A stretch of 46,831 bases of DNA. Source: Candidatus Omnitrophota bacterium. Lineage in GTDB: Bacteria; Omnitrophota; Gorgyraeia; Zapsychrales; Fredricksoniimonadaceae. Position numbers and translations under genes: made by a program. The notes beneath the pieces are model-generated. The model had not been told where the DNA came from. It did not search any database and saw nothing but the letters and a program-made list of their open reading frames with translations. Location: NCBI GenBank assembly GCA_015232565.1, contig JADFZK010000005.1, positions 1-46,831 of the forward strand. Direction: 5' to 3'. Positions 31,379 through 39,449 of this stretch are shown one piece after another. How positions within the stretch are numbered: the first letter of the stretch is position 1; every line of letters begins with the position of its first letter.

Positions 31379-31433
31379 TCTGATAGAAAGCGGCAATAGA
31401 TCATTGTTGTGCTAATTGTTGAAGAAAGGGCCT

Positions 31434-32489
31434 ATGCGCTTCATTCTTTGTTTGATCCTGGGATTTTTCTATTTGACGGCGAATGTTCAGGCTGGCCAAT
31501 CTGCTCAATGTACGGTCTCGCCTGACTGCGAGCTAGATTTGCAGGAGTCTATTAGCGATGAGACATCAGGTTTGGCGGCGTTAAAGTTGGGTGATCCAAT
31601 ACCCGATTATAGTTGTACAGCTACTTGTGATTGTTCGGTAACAATATATCCAGCTTCACTTAATCCAATTTGTTTGGCTTTGAGGGAAATAGGCTCAGGC
31701 ACGGTTTTTAATACCATCATTGCGGCAATTGACTCAAATCCTCTTGCTTACGCTGTTGACCTAGGGGTTTTGGATAACAAAGTCAGGCCCTTGTTGGCGG
31801 CGAGTATTTCGGCCCCCACTACTGCGGCCAATGCAACTTTTATCAATGAGCAGGTGGACAAGATAAAGGGTTGGTGGGCTTTCAAAGTTTGTCGCAATCA
31901 GTCTGAATGTGGTAAAGTTGCGAATTCAACACCGATTCCGGATCCGGTCGCACCTGCCTGTAGCGCGTGCTCTGCGATAAAAGACAAGCCGGGCAGTACT
32001 CGTACTGCATGTGCCGATTTTAGTTTTGTGCCAGATTCTAGGTTCCCTGGTTTTGAGCAGGCTTGTCAGGTTTTGAGTTCGCCCGTGTATAACAAAGCCA
32101 CATTTGATGTGTTTTATAGGCAGGTTTGCCCTTCCGGGAATTGTCAGAATACAGCGTCTCGGGTTGCTGTTGCGGGGACTTTTGCTTTGACGTTGGGATA
32201 CAGGTTTAATGGGCTGGATACCTGCCGTCAGTACATAATTGATTATGTGGATCAGGAAGAGGGGAATGTGTGGTCGACCAGCACTTATGGCCTTTTATGG
32301 AATTGCCGGAGAGCTTTTGGCCCCAGCAATGCTCTGGCTATAATCAAGTCTGATCTGACCAAGTGGCAGAAGAAGATGTGCACTTCGGCATGTGATGTCT
32401 CCATACAGGATCCTTTGGTTCAAGAATTCTGTGCAAAGTCTCCTAGTAACAATTATCCCTGGCCAATACCAATTAAACAGGCGCAATGA
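31434..32489 (+). CDS. Secreted cysteine-rich protein of unknown function
   Basis: 351 residues from the ATG at 31434 (GAAGAAAGGG upstream; an in-frame TTG further up is less likely). A signal peptide (RFILCLILGFFYLTANVQA) is followed by about 19 cysteines spread along the mature chain, with pairs such as CTATCDC and CSAC. I recognise no domain. The cysteine density suggests many disulphides or metal sites. The DNA is more A/T-rich than the genes around it. It is the first gene after the candidate promoter, directly upstream of the HxsD-like genes, so it may be a target or a scaffold of the modification system; the pilin-like protein at 44085 is another secreted cysteine-rich candidate. Confidence 0.72.
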   Translation: MRFILCLILGFFYLTANVQAGQSAQCTVSPDCELDLQESISDETSGLAALKLGDPIPDYSCTATCDCSVTIYPASLNPICLALREIGSGTVFNTIIAAIDSNPLAYAVDLGVLDNKVRPLLAASISAPTTAANATFINEQVDKIKGWWAFKVCRNQSECGKVANSTPIPDPVAPACSACSAIKDKPGSTRTACADFSFVPDSRFPGFEQACQVLSSPVYNKATFDVFYRQVCPSGNCQNTASRVAVAGTFALTLGYRFNGLDTCRQYIIDYVDQEEGNVWSTSTYGLLWNCRRAFGPSNALAIIKSDLTKWQKKMCTSACDVSIQDPLVQEFCAKSPSNNYPWPIPIKQAQ

Positions 32490-32517
32490 TATTAGGCGCG
32501 ATCTTTATAAAGGCTGA

Positions 32518-32844
32518 ATGTTGATACGGGTAAGTAAAGAGATCTATCCTCTTGAGGCGGTTTTGCAAGCCTGTTATCAGTTTCTGGAGCGGGCTTATTT
32601 TTTTATAGATATGGACCAGCCGGGTAATAAGATCCGGGTTCATATAACCGGGAAGGGCCGGTCCTTAAATCGCAGTTTCCGGAATATTTTTTTGGAAGAG
32701 TTATTGCATTCGGCTCTCAGGTATCGTTTGGCGGGCCGAAATCGCAAGTTGCGGGAGTATATTGTGGGCAGTGCTCTTTTTTCCCGGGATATGGTTAAAG
32801 GAAAAAAGTTTACCCAGCGAAAGAGTAAAGATGCCCTCAGATGA
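32518..32844 (+). CDS. hxsD: HxsD-like small protein of a His-Xaa-Ser-type system
   Basis: 108 residues. The pattern IYPLEAVLQACYQFLERAYF, then IRVHITGKG and FLEELLHSALRYRLA, matches what I know of HxsD, the small companion protein of His-Xaa-Ser radical SAM systems, in which a Tyr-initiated helix, a beta strand pair and a C-terminal helical segment are conserved. Its role is unknown; it may recognise the precursor leader. The gene overlaps the next one by 14 bases. Confidence in family is moderate because it rests on memory of short motifs. Confidence 0.68.
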   Translation: MLIRVSKEIYPLEAVLQACYQFLERAYFFIDMDQPGNKIRVHITGKGRSLNRSFRNIFLEELLHSALRYRLAGRNRKLREYIVGSALFSRDMVKGKKFTQRKSKDALR

Positions 32845-33061
32845 AGCAACAGCTTGGCGTTTGCTGTTTGACAAGCGTGTGTATAATCTACGCGCAGTAC
32901 GTAAAGCGGTTAAAGCTTTTGGCCATTTGGCGCGTTTTCAGGTGCGCAGTTCTGGTAATTTTATTGAAGTGTCAGGTGCGGGGAAGAATGCCCGGGTATG
33001 TTCATTGCCGGATGAATTCGCGAATTATGTGCTGGGGGTGTTATGTCAGGGCGGAGGTTAA
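32831..33061 (+). CDS. Second small HxsD-like protein
   Basis: 76 residues from the ATG at 32831, in frame within a longer open frame, chosen because earlier starts would overlap the upstream gene deeply. It reads LLFDKRVYNLRAVRKAVKAF, then FIEVSG and LPDEFANYVLG, a shortened version of the HxsD pattern (Tyr-led helix, beta segment, final EFxNYVL helix). It overlaps the preceding gene by 14 bases and the HxsB-like gene by 19 bases. Two HxsD-like proteins in a row suggest a heterodimer or two leader-recognition subunits. Confidence 0.6.
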   Translation: MPSDEATAWRLLFDKRVYNLRAVRKAVKAFGHLARFQVRSSGNFIEVSGAGKNARVCSLPDEFANYVLGVLCQGGG

Positions 33062-34518
33062 AGGAAGCGGGGGATCTTAAGTTTCCGTATGCTTTCTTTC
33101 GATTTAAGAAGTTGGGGCGCGGTTTCTTATTAACCAATGAGTCTGGCGAGTTTGTTATTTTGAGCCGGGCTGAATTTGAGGCGCTTTCCTCGGGTGATCT
33201 GAAAACTGTTTTTCCTCGTGCTTACGAGGTAATGGAGCGAAAGAATTTTATTCGGTCGGTTATTGACCGTCAGCAGTTGAGTGAGCGTTACGCGGCCAAA
33301 TATTTTGTGGGCGGCGGCACCAGTTTGCATATTGTTGTTCTTACTTTGCGCTGTGATCAAGCTTGCGTTTATTGCCATGCCAGCGCGAAGTGTGGGGATG
33401 GAAAAGAACTGGATATGCTTTTGGCCACGGGTAACACAGTGGTCGATAAGATATTCGGTTCCCCGGCGCAGAGGATAAACATCGAGTTTCAGGGCGGCGA
33501 GCCTTTATTGTGTTTTGCTGGTTTGCGGAATATTGTGCTTAAGGCGCGGGAGCGGGCGAAAAGCCTGGGGCGGGTGGTAACATTCACCGTGGTTTCCAAT
33601 CTGGCGCCCTTGAACGGGGAAATGTTGCGGTTCTTTGTCAGGCACCGAGTGCAGGTTTGTACTTCGCTGGATGGTCCGCGCCGTTTACATGATCGCCAGA
33701 GGCCCCGGGCAGATGGCCGCTCTTCTTACGAAATTGTGGTGCGCGGCCTTAAGCGTTTGGCTAAGCTGAAGAAGGGCCACTCGGCATCGGCTTTGTTAAC
33801 CGTTACCCGGAATTCTTTATCTTGTTATCGTGGAATAATTGATGAATATTTGGCCCGGGGTTTTACCGGAATACATTTGCGGCCCTTGAACCCATTAGGG
33901 GCGGCCGAGAAAAAGATCGGTTCAATAGGTTATTCGGCCCGCGATTTCTTGCGGTTTTATGTGCAGGCGATGGAGTATATTCTGGCCATTAATCGTCAGG
34001 GTCGAAGCTTTAACGAACGAACGGCAGTGATCTTCTTAAGAAAGATCCTGGGGGTTGACGATCCGGGCTATCTGGATATACGCTCTCCGTGTGGCGCCGG
34101 GATCGGGCAGATAGTATACAACTATAACGGGGATGTTTATACTTGTGATGAAGGGCGTATGCTGGGGGCGGTGGGGGATCATTCTTTTCGCATCGGGCCT
34201 TTGGGCGCGTTCTCTTTTGCTGATCTGGCGCGTAACCCGGTAGTCAAGGCTTGTGCCACCGCATCTTGTTTGGAGGTGGTTCCGGGGTGCTCGGAATGTG
34301 TGTATAAACCTTATTGCGGGGTGTGTCCGGTGTTGAATCATGCAGTGAACGGGAATCTATTCCGCTCGGCATCTTTTGGTTGTGATATTCGCAAGGGTAT
34401 ATTGGATTATATTTTCAGTAAACTGGCTGAGCCCGGGGATCGGGCGATCTTGTATCAATGGATCGGATTTAAGAAAGACGCTTTTTTGGGTCGCGAGCCA
34501 AACCAAGGAGGCTTTTGA
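33043..34518 (+). CDS. hxsB: Radical SAM/SPASM peptide maturase, HxsB-like
   Basis: 491 residues. The N-terminal 100 residues (FPYAFFRFKKLGRGFLLTNESG) match the HxsB-type recognition region. The radical SAM cluster is C104, C108 and C111 in LTLRCDQACVYCHASAKC, followed by FQGGEPLL. The C-terminal SPASM part has CGAGIGQIVYNYNGDVYTCDEGRML, then CSECVYKPYCGVCPV, ligands for auxiliary Fe-S clusters. HxsB proteins modify His-Xaa-Ser precursor peptides; the precise reaction is not known to me. Directly downstream lies the candidate precursor, joined by a one-base stop/start overlap and a strong AAGGAGG. Confidence 0.85.
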   Translation: MSGRRLKEAGDLKFPYAFFRFKKLGRGFLLTNESGEFVILSRAEFEALSSGDLKTVFPRAYEVMERKNFIRSVIDRQQLSERYAAKYFVGGGTSLHIVVLTLRCDQACVYCHASAKCGDGKELDMLLATGNTVVDKIFGSPAQRINIEFQGGEPLLCFAGLRNIVLKARERAKSLGRVVTFTVVSNLAPLNGEMLRFFVRHRVQVCTSLDGPRRLHDRQRPRADGRSSYEIVVRGLKRLAKLKKGHSASALLTVTRNSLSCYRGIIDEYLARGFTGIHLRPLNPLGAAEKKIGSIGYSARDFLRFYVQAMEYILAINRQGRSFNERTAVIFLRKILGVDDPGYLDIRSPCGAGIGQIVYNYNGDVYTCDEGRMLGAVGDHSFRIGPLGAFSFADLARNPVVKACATASCLEVVPGCSECVYKPYCGVCPVLNHAVNGNLFRSASFGCDIRKGILDYIFSKLAEPGDRAILYQWIGFKKDAFLGREPNQGGF

Positions 34519-34820
34519 TGGCAAACAAGAAAAAGGTTAAAAAGACGGGCGTAATCCCCCGTATCTCAAAAGAAGTCAAGGATTTCATGACTGATGAAGA
34601 GGGTAAGATTAAAAAGAAAGACATTGTCCGGCTGGGCGTATCTTTGGCTGCTCTGGGGATGATGATCCAGCCGGAAGCCGGGGCGGATGCGTCCTGTGGG
34701 GATGTGGTTACTGATGTTCATAGCAATGCCCTGGTTAAGGACGACAAATGTTATCAGCACGCCAATACCCACGCCAATCATTGCAGTCATAACAGTCATA
34801 GTCAGGGTGGGTGGTGTTAG
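34518..34820 (+). CDS. Candidate RiPP precursor peptide with His/Cys-rich core
   Basis: 100 residues. It starts at the ATG at 34518, preceded by AAGGAGG with ideal spacing, implying strong translation. Residues 1-50 form a basic, charged leader (DFMTDEEGKIKKKDIVRLG) running into a short hydrophobic segment (VSLAALGMMIQ). The tail from about residue 58 has four cysteines (C60, C78, C89, C100) and six histidines (H68, H81, H85, H88, H91, H94) spaced every three or four residues in His-Ala-Asn, His-Cys-Ser, His-Asn-Ser and His-Ser-Gln units, ending GGWC. This resembles the His-Xaa-Ser core of HxsA-type precursors but is shorter and adds cysteines. Metal binding or thioether formation are possible fates. 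Confidence 0.75.
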   Translation: MANKKKVKKTGVIPRISKEVKDFMTDEEGKIKKKDIVRLGVSLAALGMMIQPEAGADASCGDVVTDVHSNALVKDDKCYQHANTHANHCSHNSHSQGGWC

Positions 34821-35911
34821 CGGGTTGTCAGAACGAATTGCAAATTTCCCTGACTGATCGTTGTCAGTTGTCCTGCCGGTATTGTTATCTTGATCGTGAT
34901 GTGCAGTATGATCTATCATGGCCCGCGGCTAACAAGGCGGTAAGCGACTTTCTGCAAGGTGCGGCCGCTCCCAGGACTATTTCTTTTTATGGCGGAGAGC
35001 CGCTTTTGGCTTTCCCTTTGCTTAAGAAAATAGTCAATGCCGTGCGCCGCAATTATTCTTCTTCCAGTGTTGCGCTTAATCTTGCTACTAACGGTATTTT
35101 GCTGGATCGTAAGGTCGCGGAGTTCTGTGCGGCGCGTGCGATCAGTGTTTCTTTGAGCCTTGATGGCGTTAAAGAGCGGCACGAGAGCCAGCGGGCAGGT
35201 GGCGGCTCGGGTGGCAGTTATGCCGCGGTTTTACGGGCCAGCCGGCATTTACAGGTTTGCCGGGTACCGGTAGTGGCCAACATGGTGATCCGGCCAGCGG
35301 ATGCGGCTGGTTGGCTGGATGATTTTCTTCATATTATTGACCTTGGTTTTACCCGGGTCCATTTACTGCCGGATGTGACCGCGGTCTGGAGGCCGGTAGA
35401 TATAAATTGTTTTCGGCGGACATTAGCTGACTTTGTGCGGTGTAACATTGACCGTTTTCAGACCGGAAACAGTAAGGTTTTTGCGCTTGAACAGGTGCGC
35501 AGGCTTTTATATCGTGATCATAAAGCGCGGACAGTAGTATGTAATAAACGTATTTTAGCGGCAGATGGCCAGTACTATGGTTGTGATAAAGTCCTGGGAT
35601 GTGCCGCAAGCCGGCGGGAAGAGTACCAGTCCGGGGAGGCCTTGGTGAGATTTGATCAGCTCAAACGGCGCAAGGTTTTAAGCAAGCTCAGGCGTAAATT
35701 GCCGATGGCGGGGAGTTGCCAAAGTTGCCGTTGGCGGGGGGTCTGTTTTTGTCCGGCCGGGATCCCTTTGGTAGCGGCTTTCGCAAAAAATCCCGAGCGG
35801 TGTTGGCGTTCATTCTGCCGTATATCCGGGTTATTGCTTACGGCTTGTTCCCGGATCATTTCGGCTGTGGGTAAGGACCCCGGGTTTCGTCGGATTTATG
35901 GTTTACACTAG
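34811..35911 (+). CDS. Radical SAM protein with C-terminal SPASM-like cysteines
   Basis: 366 residues from a GTG at 34811 (another GTG three bases later is equally possible), overlapping the precursor stop by ten bases. The cluster motif C18, C22 and C25 (LTDRCQLSCRYCYLD) comes almost at the N-terminus, followed by SFYGGEPLLAFP. The C-terminal part has CNKRILAADGQYYGCDKVLGC and CQSCRWRGVCFCP, consistent with auxiliary clusters. It has no N-terminal recognition domain, so it would need a partner, perhaps an HxsD-like protein, to find its peptide. I do not assign it to HxsC because the HxsC-type cluster context I recall is different. Confidence 0.85.
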   Translation: MVLAGCQNELQISLTDRCQLSCRYCYLDRDVQYDLSWPAANKAVSDFLQGAAAPRTISFYGGEPLLAFPLLKKIVNAVRRNYSSSSVALNLATNGILLDRKVAEFCAARAISVSLSLDGVKERHESQRAGGGSGGSYAAVLRASRHLQVCRVPVVANMVIRPADAAGWLDDFLHIIDLGFTRVHLLPDVTAVWRPVDINCFRRTLADFVRCNIDRFQTGNSKVFALEQVRRLLYRDHKARTVVCNKRILAADGQYYGCDKVLGCAASRREEYQSGEALVRFDQLKRRKVLSKLRRKLPMAGSCQSCRWRGVCFCPAGIPLVAAFAKNPERCWRSFCRISGLLLTACSRIISAVGKDPGFRRIYGLH

Positions 35912-35945
35912 TGTAGAGTAGAGTGCTTCCGGGATAATTTGCACG

Positions 35946-36677
35946 GTGGTGGATATGGGTAATACTTTGGTGATCGATCTGGATGGCAAGTGTAATTGCC
36001 ATTGCTTATTTTGCATGAAGCAGGAGGTGTTGGCTCGAGCTCCGGGTCGTTCTCTGACTGGTACAATGCACTTGATTCGTCAGGCCCTTGCGGCTGGGCA
36101 GGCAGGAGTGGATTTTTTTGGTGGTGAACCGACTATGTATCCTTTTCTGAAGAAAGCCATCTTGTTTGCCCAGGATAATGGTTTGCAGTGTTCTTTGGCT
36201 ACTAATGCAATAAAGTTTTCGTCGCCCCGATATGCCTTGAACTTCTTTCAGGGTCTTTCATTGAAAGGTTTGCGTACAACTTTGCATAGCCATAAGGCTG
36301 AGGTGCATGATCGTATCACAGGTGTGCCGGGAAGTTGGCGCAAGACAGTGCTGGGTATACGTAATATCCTGGTTTATGAGCAGAAATTAACGGTCAACAT
36401 AGTCATTAATCGTTGGAATTATCAAGATCTGGCTGCTTGTACGCAGGCTATCTATGATTTAAAAGTTTTGGGTATAAAGTTTTCTGCCCTGCAGAATGCA
36501 GGTGGAGCTTTGGCTCACCGGGATCTTTTTGTTAAAGACGATGAATATGGCGCTTATCTTTTGGATGCTTTGCGTCTGGCTTCTCGGCTGGGGTTTTATA
36601 TGATCGAGCTGGAGCGGATGCCGAAAGATATTCTAAGTAAAGCGCGGCTAGCGAAGGTTAAGTTCAAAAGTCATTAG
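35946..36677 (+). CDS. Short radical SAM protein without SPASM domain
   Basis: 243 residues, starting GTG at 35946 or ATG at 35955. The cluster motif is C16, C20 and C23 (GKCNCHCLFCMK), with FFGGEPTMYP following. It ends after the core barrel with no auxiliary-cluster cysteines. The stretch HSHKAEVHDRITGVPGSWRKT, then NYQDL, is shared with the radical SAM/PP-loop fusion at 29596, so the two proteins are paralogues, one with and one without the ATPase. A stand-alone core of this size suggests a simple hydrogen-abstraction enzyme acting on a small or presented substrate. Confidence 0.85.
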   Translation: MVDMGNTLVIDLDGKCNCHCLFCMKQEVLARAPGRSLTGTMHLIRQALAAGQAGVDFFGGEPTMYPFLKKAILFAQDNGLQCSLATNAIKFSSPRYALNFFQGLSLKGLRTTLHSHKAEVHDRITGVPGSWRKTVLGIRNILVYEQKLTVNIVINRWNYQDLAACTQAIYDLKVLGIKFSALQNAGGALAHRDLFVKDDEYGAYLLDALRLASRLGFYMIELERMPKDILSKARLAKVKFKSH

Positions 36678-36690
36678 GTTCGGGGGACTT

Positions 36691-37605
36691 ATGAAGGATT
36701 CAGTTTTTTCAGTGGACGGATTCGGTAAGACCGGGGCATCCAGCCGGGACATTAAATTCGTGAAGGATATTACTCAGCTATTGCAGTATTTTGATCCTTT
36801 ACAGAAAACTTATTTTGAATATTCATTTAAAGTGCGGCCTTCCGGGCTTGATCCGGCTGTGCGGGTCCTTAATATTGATGGCAATGGCTATTCAAATAGC
36901 AGTCCTAATTTATTTCAGGCCCGGCTGGATATTTTCTCGGCGATTCTCAAGCGATTCTCCAATAACAAGAAAGCCGCCGGCATTGTGCGTGCTTTACGGA
37001 AAGCGGCTGCGTTTCCCATGGATTTGTATTTTGGAGTGGATTCATTGGCTGGACAGCCGACTTTTGCTTTTTGGCTGGTCTTTGGCGGTGTTAAAAGAGA
37101 CGGCAAATTAAATTATGTTCGTTATGATGTCCCGGCTATTATGCGCGAGCTTTTGCAAGCGGCCGGGATGGTGGTTCCCGTGATCGGACGTGCCCGGGTC
37201 TTGAACTTTGGCTTTGATGTGGGTCCTGATGAGTGTTTTTATAAATTGTATTATTTGTGTGATAAGGCGTCTGTTAGCGCTGGATGGGGCGCGGTTATCG
37301 GCCGGATCAAGAAGGAGATGGAGGGGGTGAAGTTATTTATTTTTCGCAGTGAGTTGTTCGACCGTGAAGGGAAACTGCGGAAAGAAAAATTGTTTGTGGA
37401 GTTCCTGGAGGATATTCCGCTTTCGTCCCGGGCCGCCCTGAATGAATTAATGCCAGGGCTTTTTGCGGTGGCGGGAACGCAGGGCCATTTGCCGGCTTCG
37501 TGTCGAGCAGCGGCTATGCGAGGATTAAAGGCGATCGGCGGGCGCTTGGCGCTGGCAAGTTTTGAACAGGATGGCACCATTACATTTTATATTCGTCCGC
37601 AATAA
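36691..37605 (+). CDS. Unknown conserved protein, first of a paralogous pair
   Basis: 304 residues, no signal peptide or membrane span. I do not recognise the family. It is clearly related to the next gene: shared blocks are LNIDGNGYSNSSP with MNIDGNAFSCKSP, FPMDLYFGVDS with HPMDIYGGLEV, FWLVFGGV with FWLIYGGA, and RSELFDREGKL with SGELFDARGRV. Alternating hydrophobic strands and spaced Asp, Asn and Tyr residues suggest an alpha/beta barrel enzyme rather than a structural protein. It lies 14 bases after a radical SAM gene and is co-directional with the whole cluster. Confidence 0.8.
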   Translation: MKDSVFSVDGFGKTGASSRDIKFVKDITQLLQYFDPLQKTYFEYSFKVRPSGLDPAVRVLNIDGNGYSNSSPNLFQARLDIFSAILKRFSNNKKAAGIVRALRKAAAFPMDLYFGVDSLAGQPTFAFWLVFGGVKRDGKLNYVRYDVPAIMRELLQAAGMVVPVIGRARVLNFGFDVGPDECFYKLYYLCDKASVSAGWGAVIGRIKKEMEGVKLFIFRSELFDREGKLRKEKLFVEFLEDIPLSSRAALNELMPGLFAVAGTQGHLPASCRAAAMRGLKAIGGRLALASFEQDGTITFYIRPQ

Positions 37606-37621
37606 AGGGAAGGCCTGTCGG

Positions 37622-38533
37622 GTGATATTAAAACGGGTAAATGATTATTTGGATACTTGTGTTATTTCCCGTAGGGATCGGGAATGGATGGCGCGCGGCA
37701 TGGGCCGTTTTGTCCAGGCTGATCCGCAAGGCTTAACCAAATTCCAGTTCGGGTATGGGTCAGGCCGCGGCTTGCTTGCCTCCGGCGCGCTGGCGATGAA
37801 TATAGACGGCAATGCATTTTCCTGTAAATCGCCAGAGGCTTTTGCCGGACGGATCGGGTTGTTTAGAAAAACCTGGGGCCGGCATGCCGGCGGCCAGGTC
37901 ATGTCCGCCGCAGCTTTGGTGGCGAGCCGGCATCCCATGGATATCTATGGTGGGCTGGAGGTGCGGTCAGGCCGTCGGTTTATATGGTTCTGGTTGATCT
38001 ATGGAGGGGCGGATAAACAGGGTCGGGTGCAATATTGTCCGGTGGACCGGTGCGCCTTGACAACCGATATTCTGCGGTCTGCCGGTTGCCGAATGCCCGC
38101 AATATGGCGCCCCAAGGCTTTTCATTTGGCTTTGTGCCATGATGGCAGGGATATAGGGTACGAGGTTTATTATGAAGGCATCCCGTCCGGCTTTAAACTG
38201 GGGAAGGAACAGCGTAAGTTGGGATCGCTTTTTACCGGCCGGCCAAGTTATTTTTGTTCCGGCGAATTATTTGATGCTCGGGGGCGGGTTCGGCAAAGAA
38301 GGATCTTCCTGTATTTTCCGGCTGGAGTATCAACGGGTTCCCGGGAAGCGCTGCGGGATCTGTTATTGCGGATAAAACGCCTGGGAACGTTGGCTTTTCC
38401 GGTGGATGATATGGCGGGGGCGTTAGCCCGGGTTCCGGGTGAACTTAATTTGTTCGGGTTCTCCGATAACGGAGATTTTGCAATGTATCTGGATACCTGG
38501 AAAGGCTATGAAAATAATTGCGCCTTTGGTTAA
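37622..38533 (+). CDS. Unknown conserved protein, second of a paralogous pair
   Basis: 303 residues from the GTG at 37622, chosen because AAAGGGAAGG lies just before it and the length then equals that of its paralogue; longer in-frame starts would run into the upstream gene. It shares the IDGNxxS, HPMDIYxG, FWLIYGG and ELFDxxGR blocks with the preceding protein over most of its length, but the two have diverged strongly, so the duplication is old. The last 26 bases overlap the start of the U32 gene. Two diverged copies side by side suggest a heterodimer or two related steps. Confidence 0.8.
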   Translation: MILKRVNDYLDTCVISRRDREWMARGMGRFVQADPQGLTKFQFGYGSGRGLLASGALAMNIDGNAFSCKSPEAFAGRIGLFRKTWGRHAGGQVMSAAALVASRHPMDIYGGLEVRSGRRFIWFWLIYGGADKQGRVQYCPVDRCALTTDILRSAGCRMPAIWRPKAFHLALCHDGRDIGYEVYYEGIPSGFKLGKEQRKLGSLFTGRPSYFCSGELFDARGRVRQRRIFLYFPAGVSTGSREALRDLLLRIKRLGTLAFPVDDMAGALARVPGELNLFGFSDNGDFAMYLDTWKGYENNCAFG

Positions 38534-39449
38534 TGCCGACGAAGTGTTGCCGCTGGCCGCCGCCGGGGCCGATGAATTTTATTTCGGGCTGGGCCTGACG
38601 CGTAACATCGACGACCGGTCCGGGTTGAACGTTATGGCAATTAACCGGGCCAATTTGCGTTCTATTCCCGAGGCGCGCAGGGCGATCGCTTTGGCGCATA
38701 AGGGTGGCCAGAAGATGGCGGTATGTTTTAACAGCGAAGTTTATTCGCCTGTGCAGATCCGCGAGATCATTCGTTTGTTGCGACTGATCCCGGCAGTTGA
38801 TTCCGTGGTGGCTTGCGACATTATGTTGATCCGCCGTATTCGCCAGGCAGTGCCGGACTTGGCGATCACTGTTGGCACACGAGCTAATATAATGAATTCC
38901 GCGGCGGTTGATTATTATAAAGGGCTGGGTGCGCGCCGTTTTGTATTGCCTCGCCATCTTGACCTGCGTTCTGTGCAGATGATCCTGGCTGGGAATAAAG
39001 GGCTGTCTTTCGAGATATTTGTGAAGAATGAAGATTGTCCGTATGTTAACGGCCTTTGTACTTTAACGCATAACCTGTGGAATGATGCGCAGGGTAGTCA
39101 GATATTTTGCCGCGGTTCGGCCTGGAAGCGTGTGCATTCCTGGTGCGGCGGGCCGGCGGGTGAAGGGAAAGAGCAGGCAGTAAATGCTTTTATGCAAAGG
39201 CTGGTGCCGGGATGTGCCGCCTGTTTTCTACCGGAAATAGCGCAGGCCGGGAACCGGAGGGTGGCGTTAAAATTAACCAGCCGATTAAGGCCGCTTCCGG
39301 ACAGGCTTAAGGATGTGATCTTTTTTCGGCAGATCAGTGGTCTTTTAAAGCTCAATTTGCGTTCAAATGCGTTTCGGACCCGTTGTTGTCAGGCGTACTT
39401 GACGGTGTTTGGGCGGAGTTGCAGCCGGAATTGTTATTATGAAAAATAA
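38508..39449 (+). CDS. U32-family (UbiU-like) Fe-S protein
   Basis: 313 residues from the ATG at 38508, preceded by GGAAAGG and giving the typical family beginning (KIIAPLVNADEVLPLAAAGADEFYFG). The U32 barrel continues with VMAINRANLRS, a GTRANIMNS segment and the cysteine region NEDCPYVNGLCTL, FCRG, WCGG, PGCAACFLP and C-terminal RTRCCQAY/CSRNCYYE. U32 proteins were first called peptidases, but UbiU, UbiV, RlhA and TrhP are hydroxylation enzymes or partners that hold a 4Fe-4S cluster; UbiUV works without oxygen. Here, next to a second U32-like protein and inside a peptide-modification cluster, an anaerobic hydroxylase role is a reasonable inference. Confidence 0.82.
   Translation: MKIIAPLVNADEVLPLAAAGADEFYFGLGLTRNIDDRSGLNVMAINRANLRSIPEARRAIALAHKGGQKMAVCFNSEVYSPVQIREIIRLLRLIPAVDSVVACDIMLIRRIRQAVPDLAITVGTRANIMNSAAVDYYKGLGARRFVLPRHLDLRSVQMILAGNKGLSFEIFVKNEDCPYVNGLCTLTHNLWNDAQGSQIFCRGSAWKRVHSWCGGPAGEGKEQAVNAFMQRLVPGCAACFLPEIAQAGNRRVALKLTSRLRPLPDRLKDVIFFRQISGLLKLNLRSNAFRTRCCQAYLTVFGRSCSRNCYYEK

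Noticed and set aside
31416..31433. TTG start for the secreted cysteine-rich protein
   Set aside because: The ATG at 31434 has the ribosome site and begins a normal signal peptide; the TTG would add six residues before it.
34811..35911. Calling this radical SAM protein HxsC
   Set aside because: It has a SPASM-like C-terminus and a YCYLD-type cluster motif; I could not see features I associate with HxsC, so it is left as an unassigned radical SAM protein.
38508..39449. Annotating the U32 protein as a collagenase or peptidase
   Set aside because: The peptidase label is historical; the cysteine pattern points to the Fe-S hydroxylase-type members.
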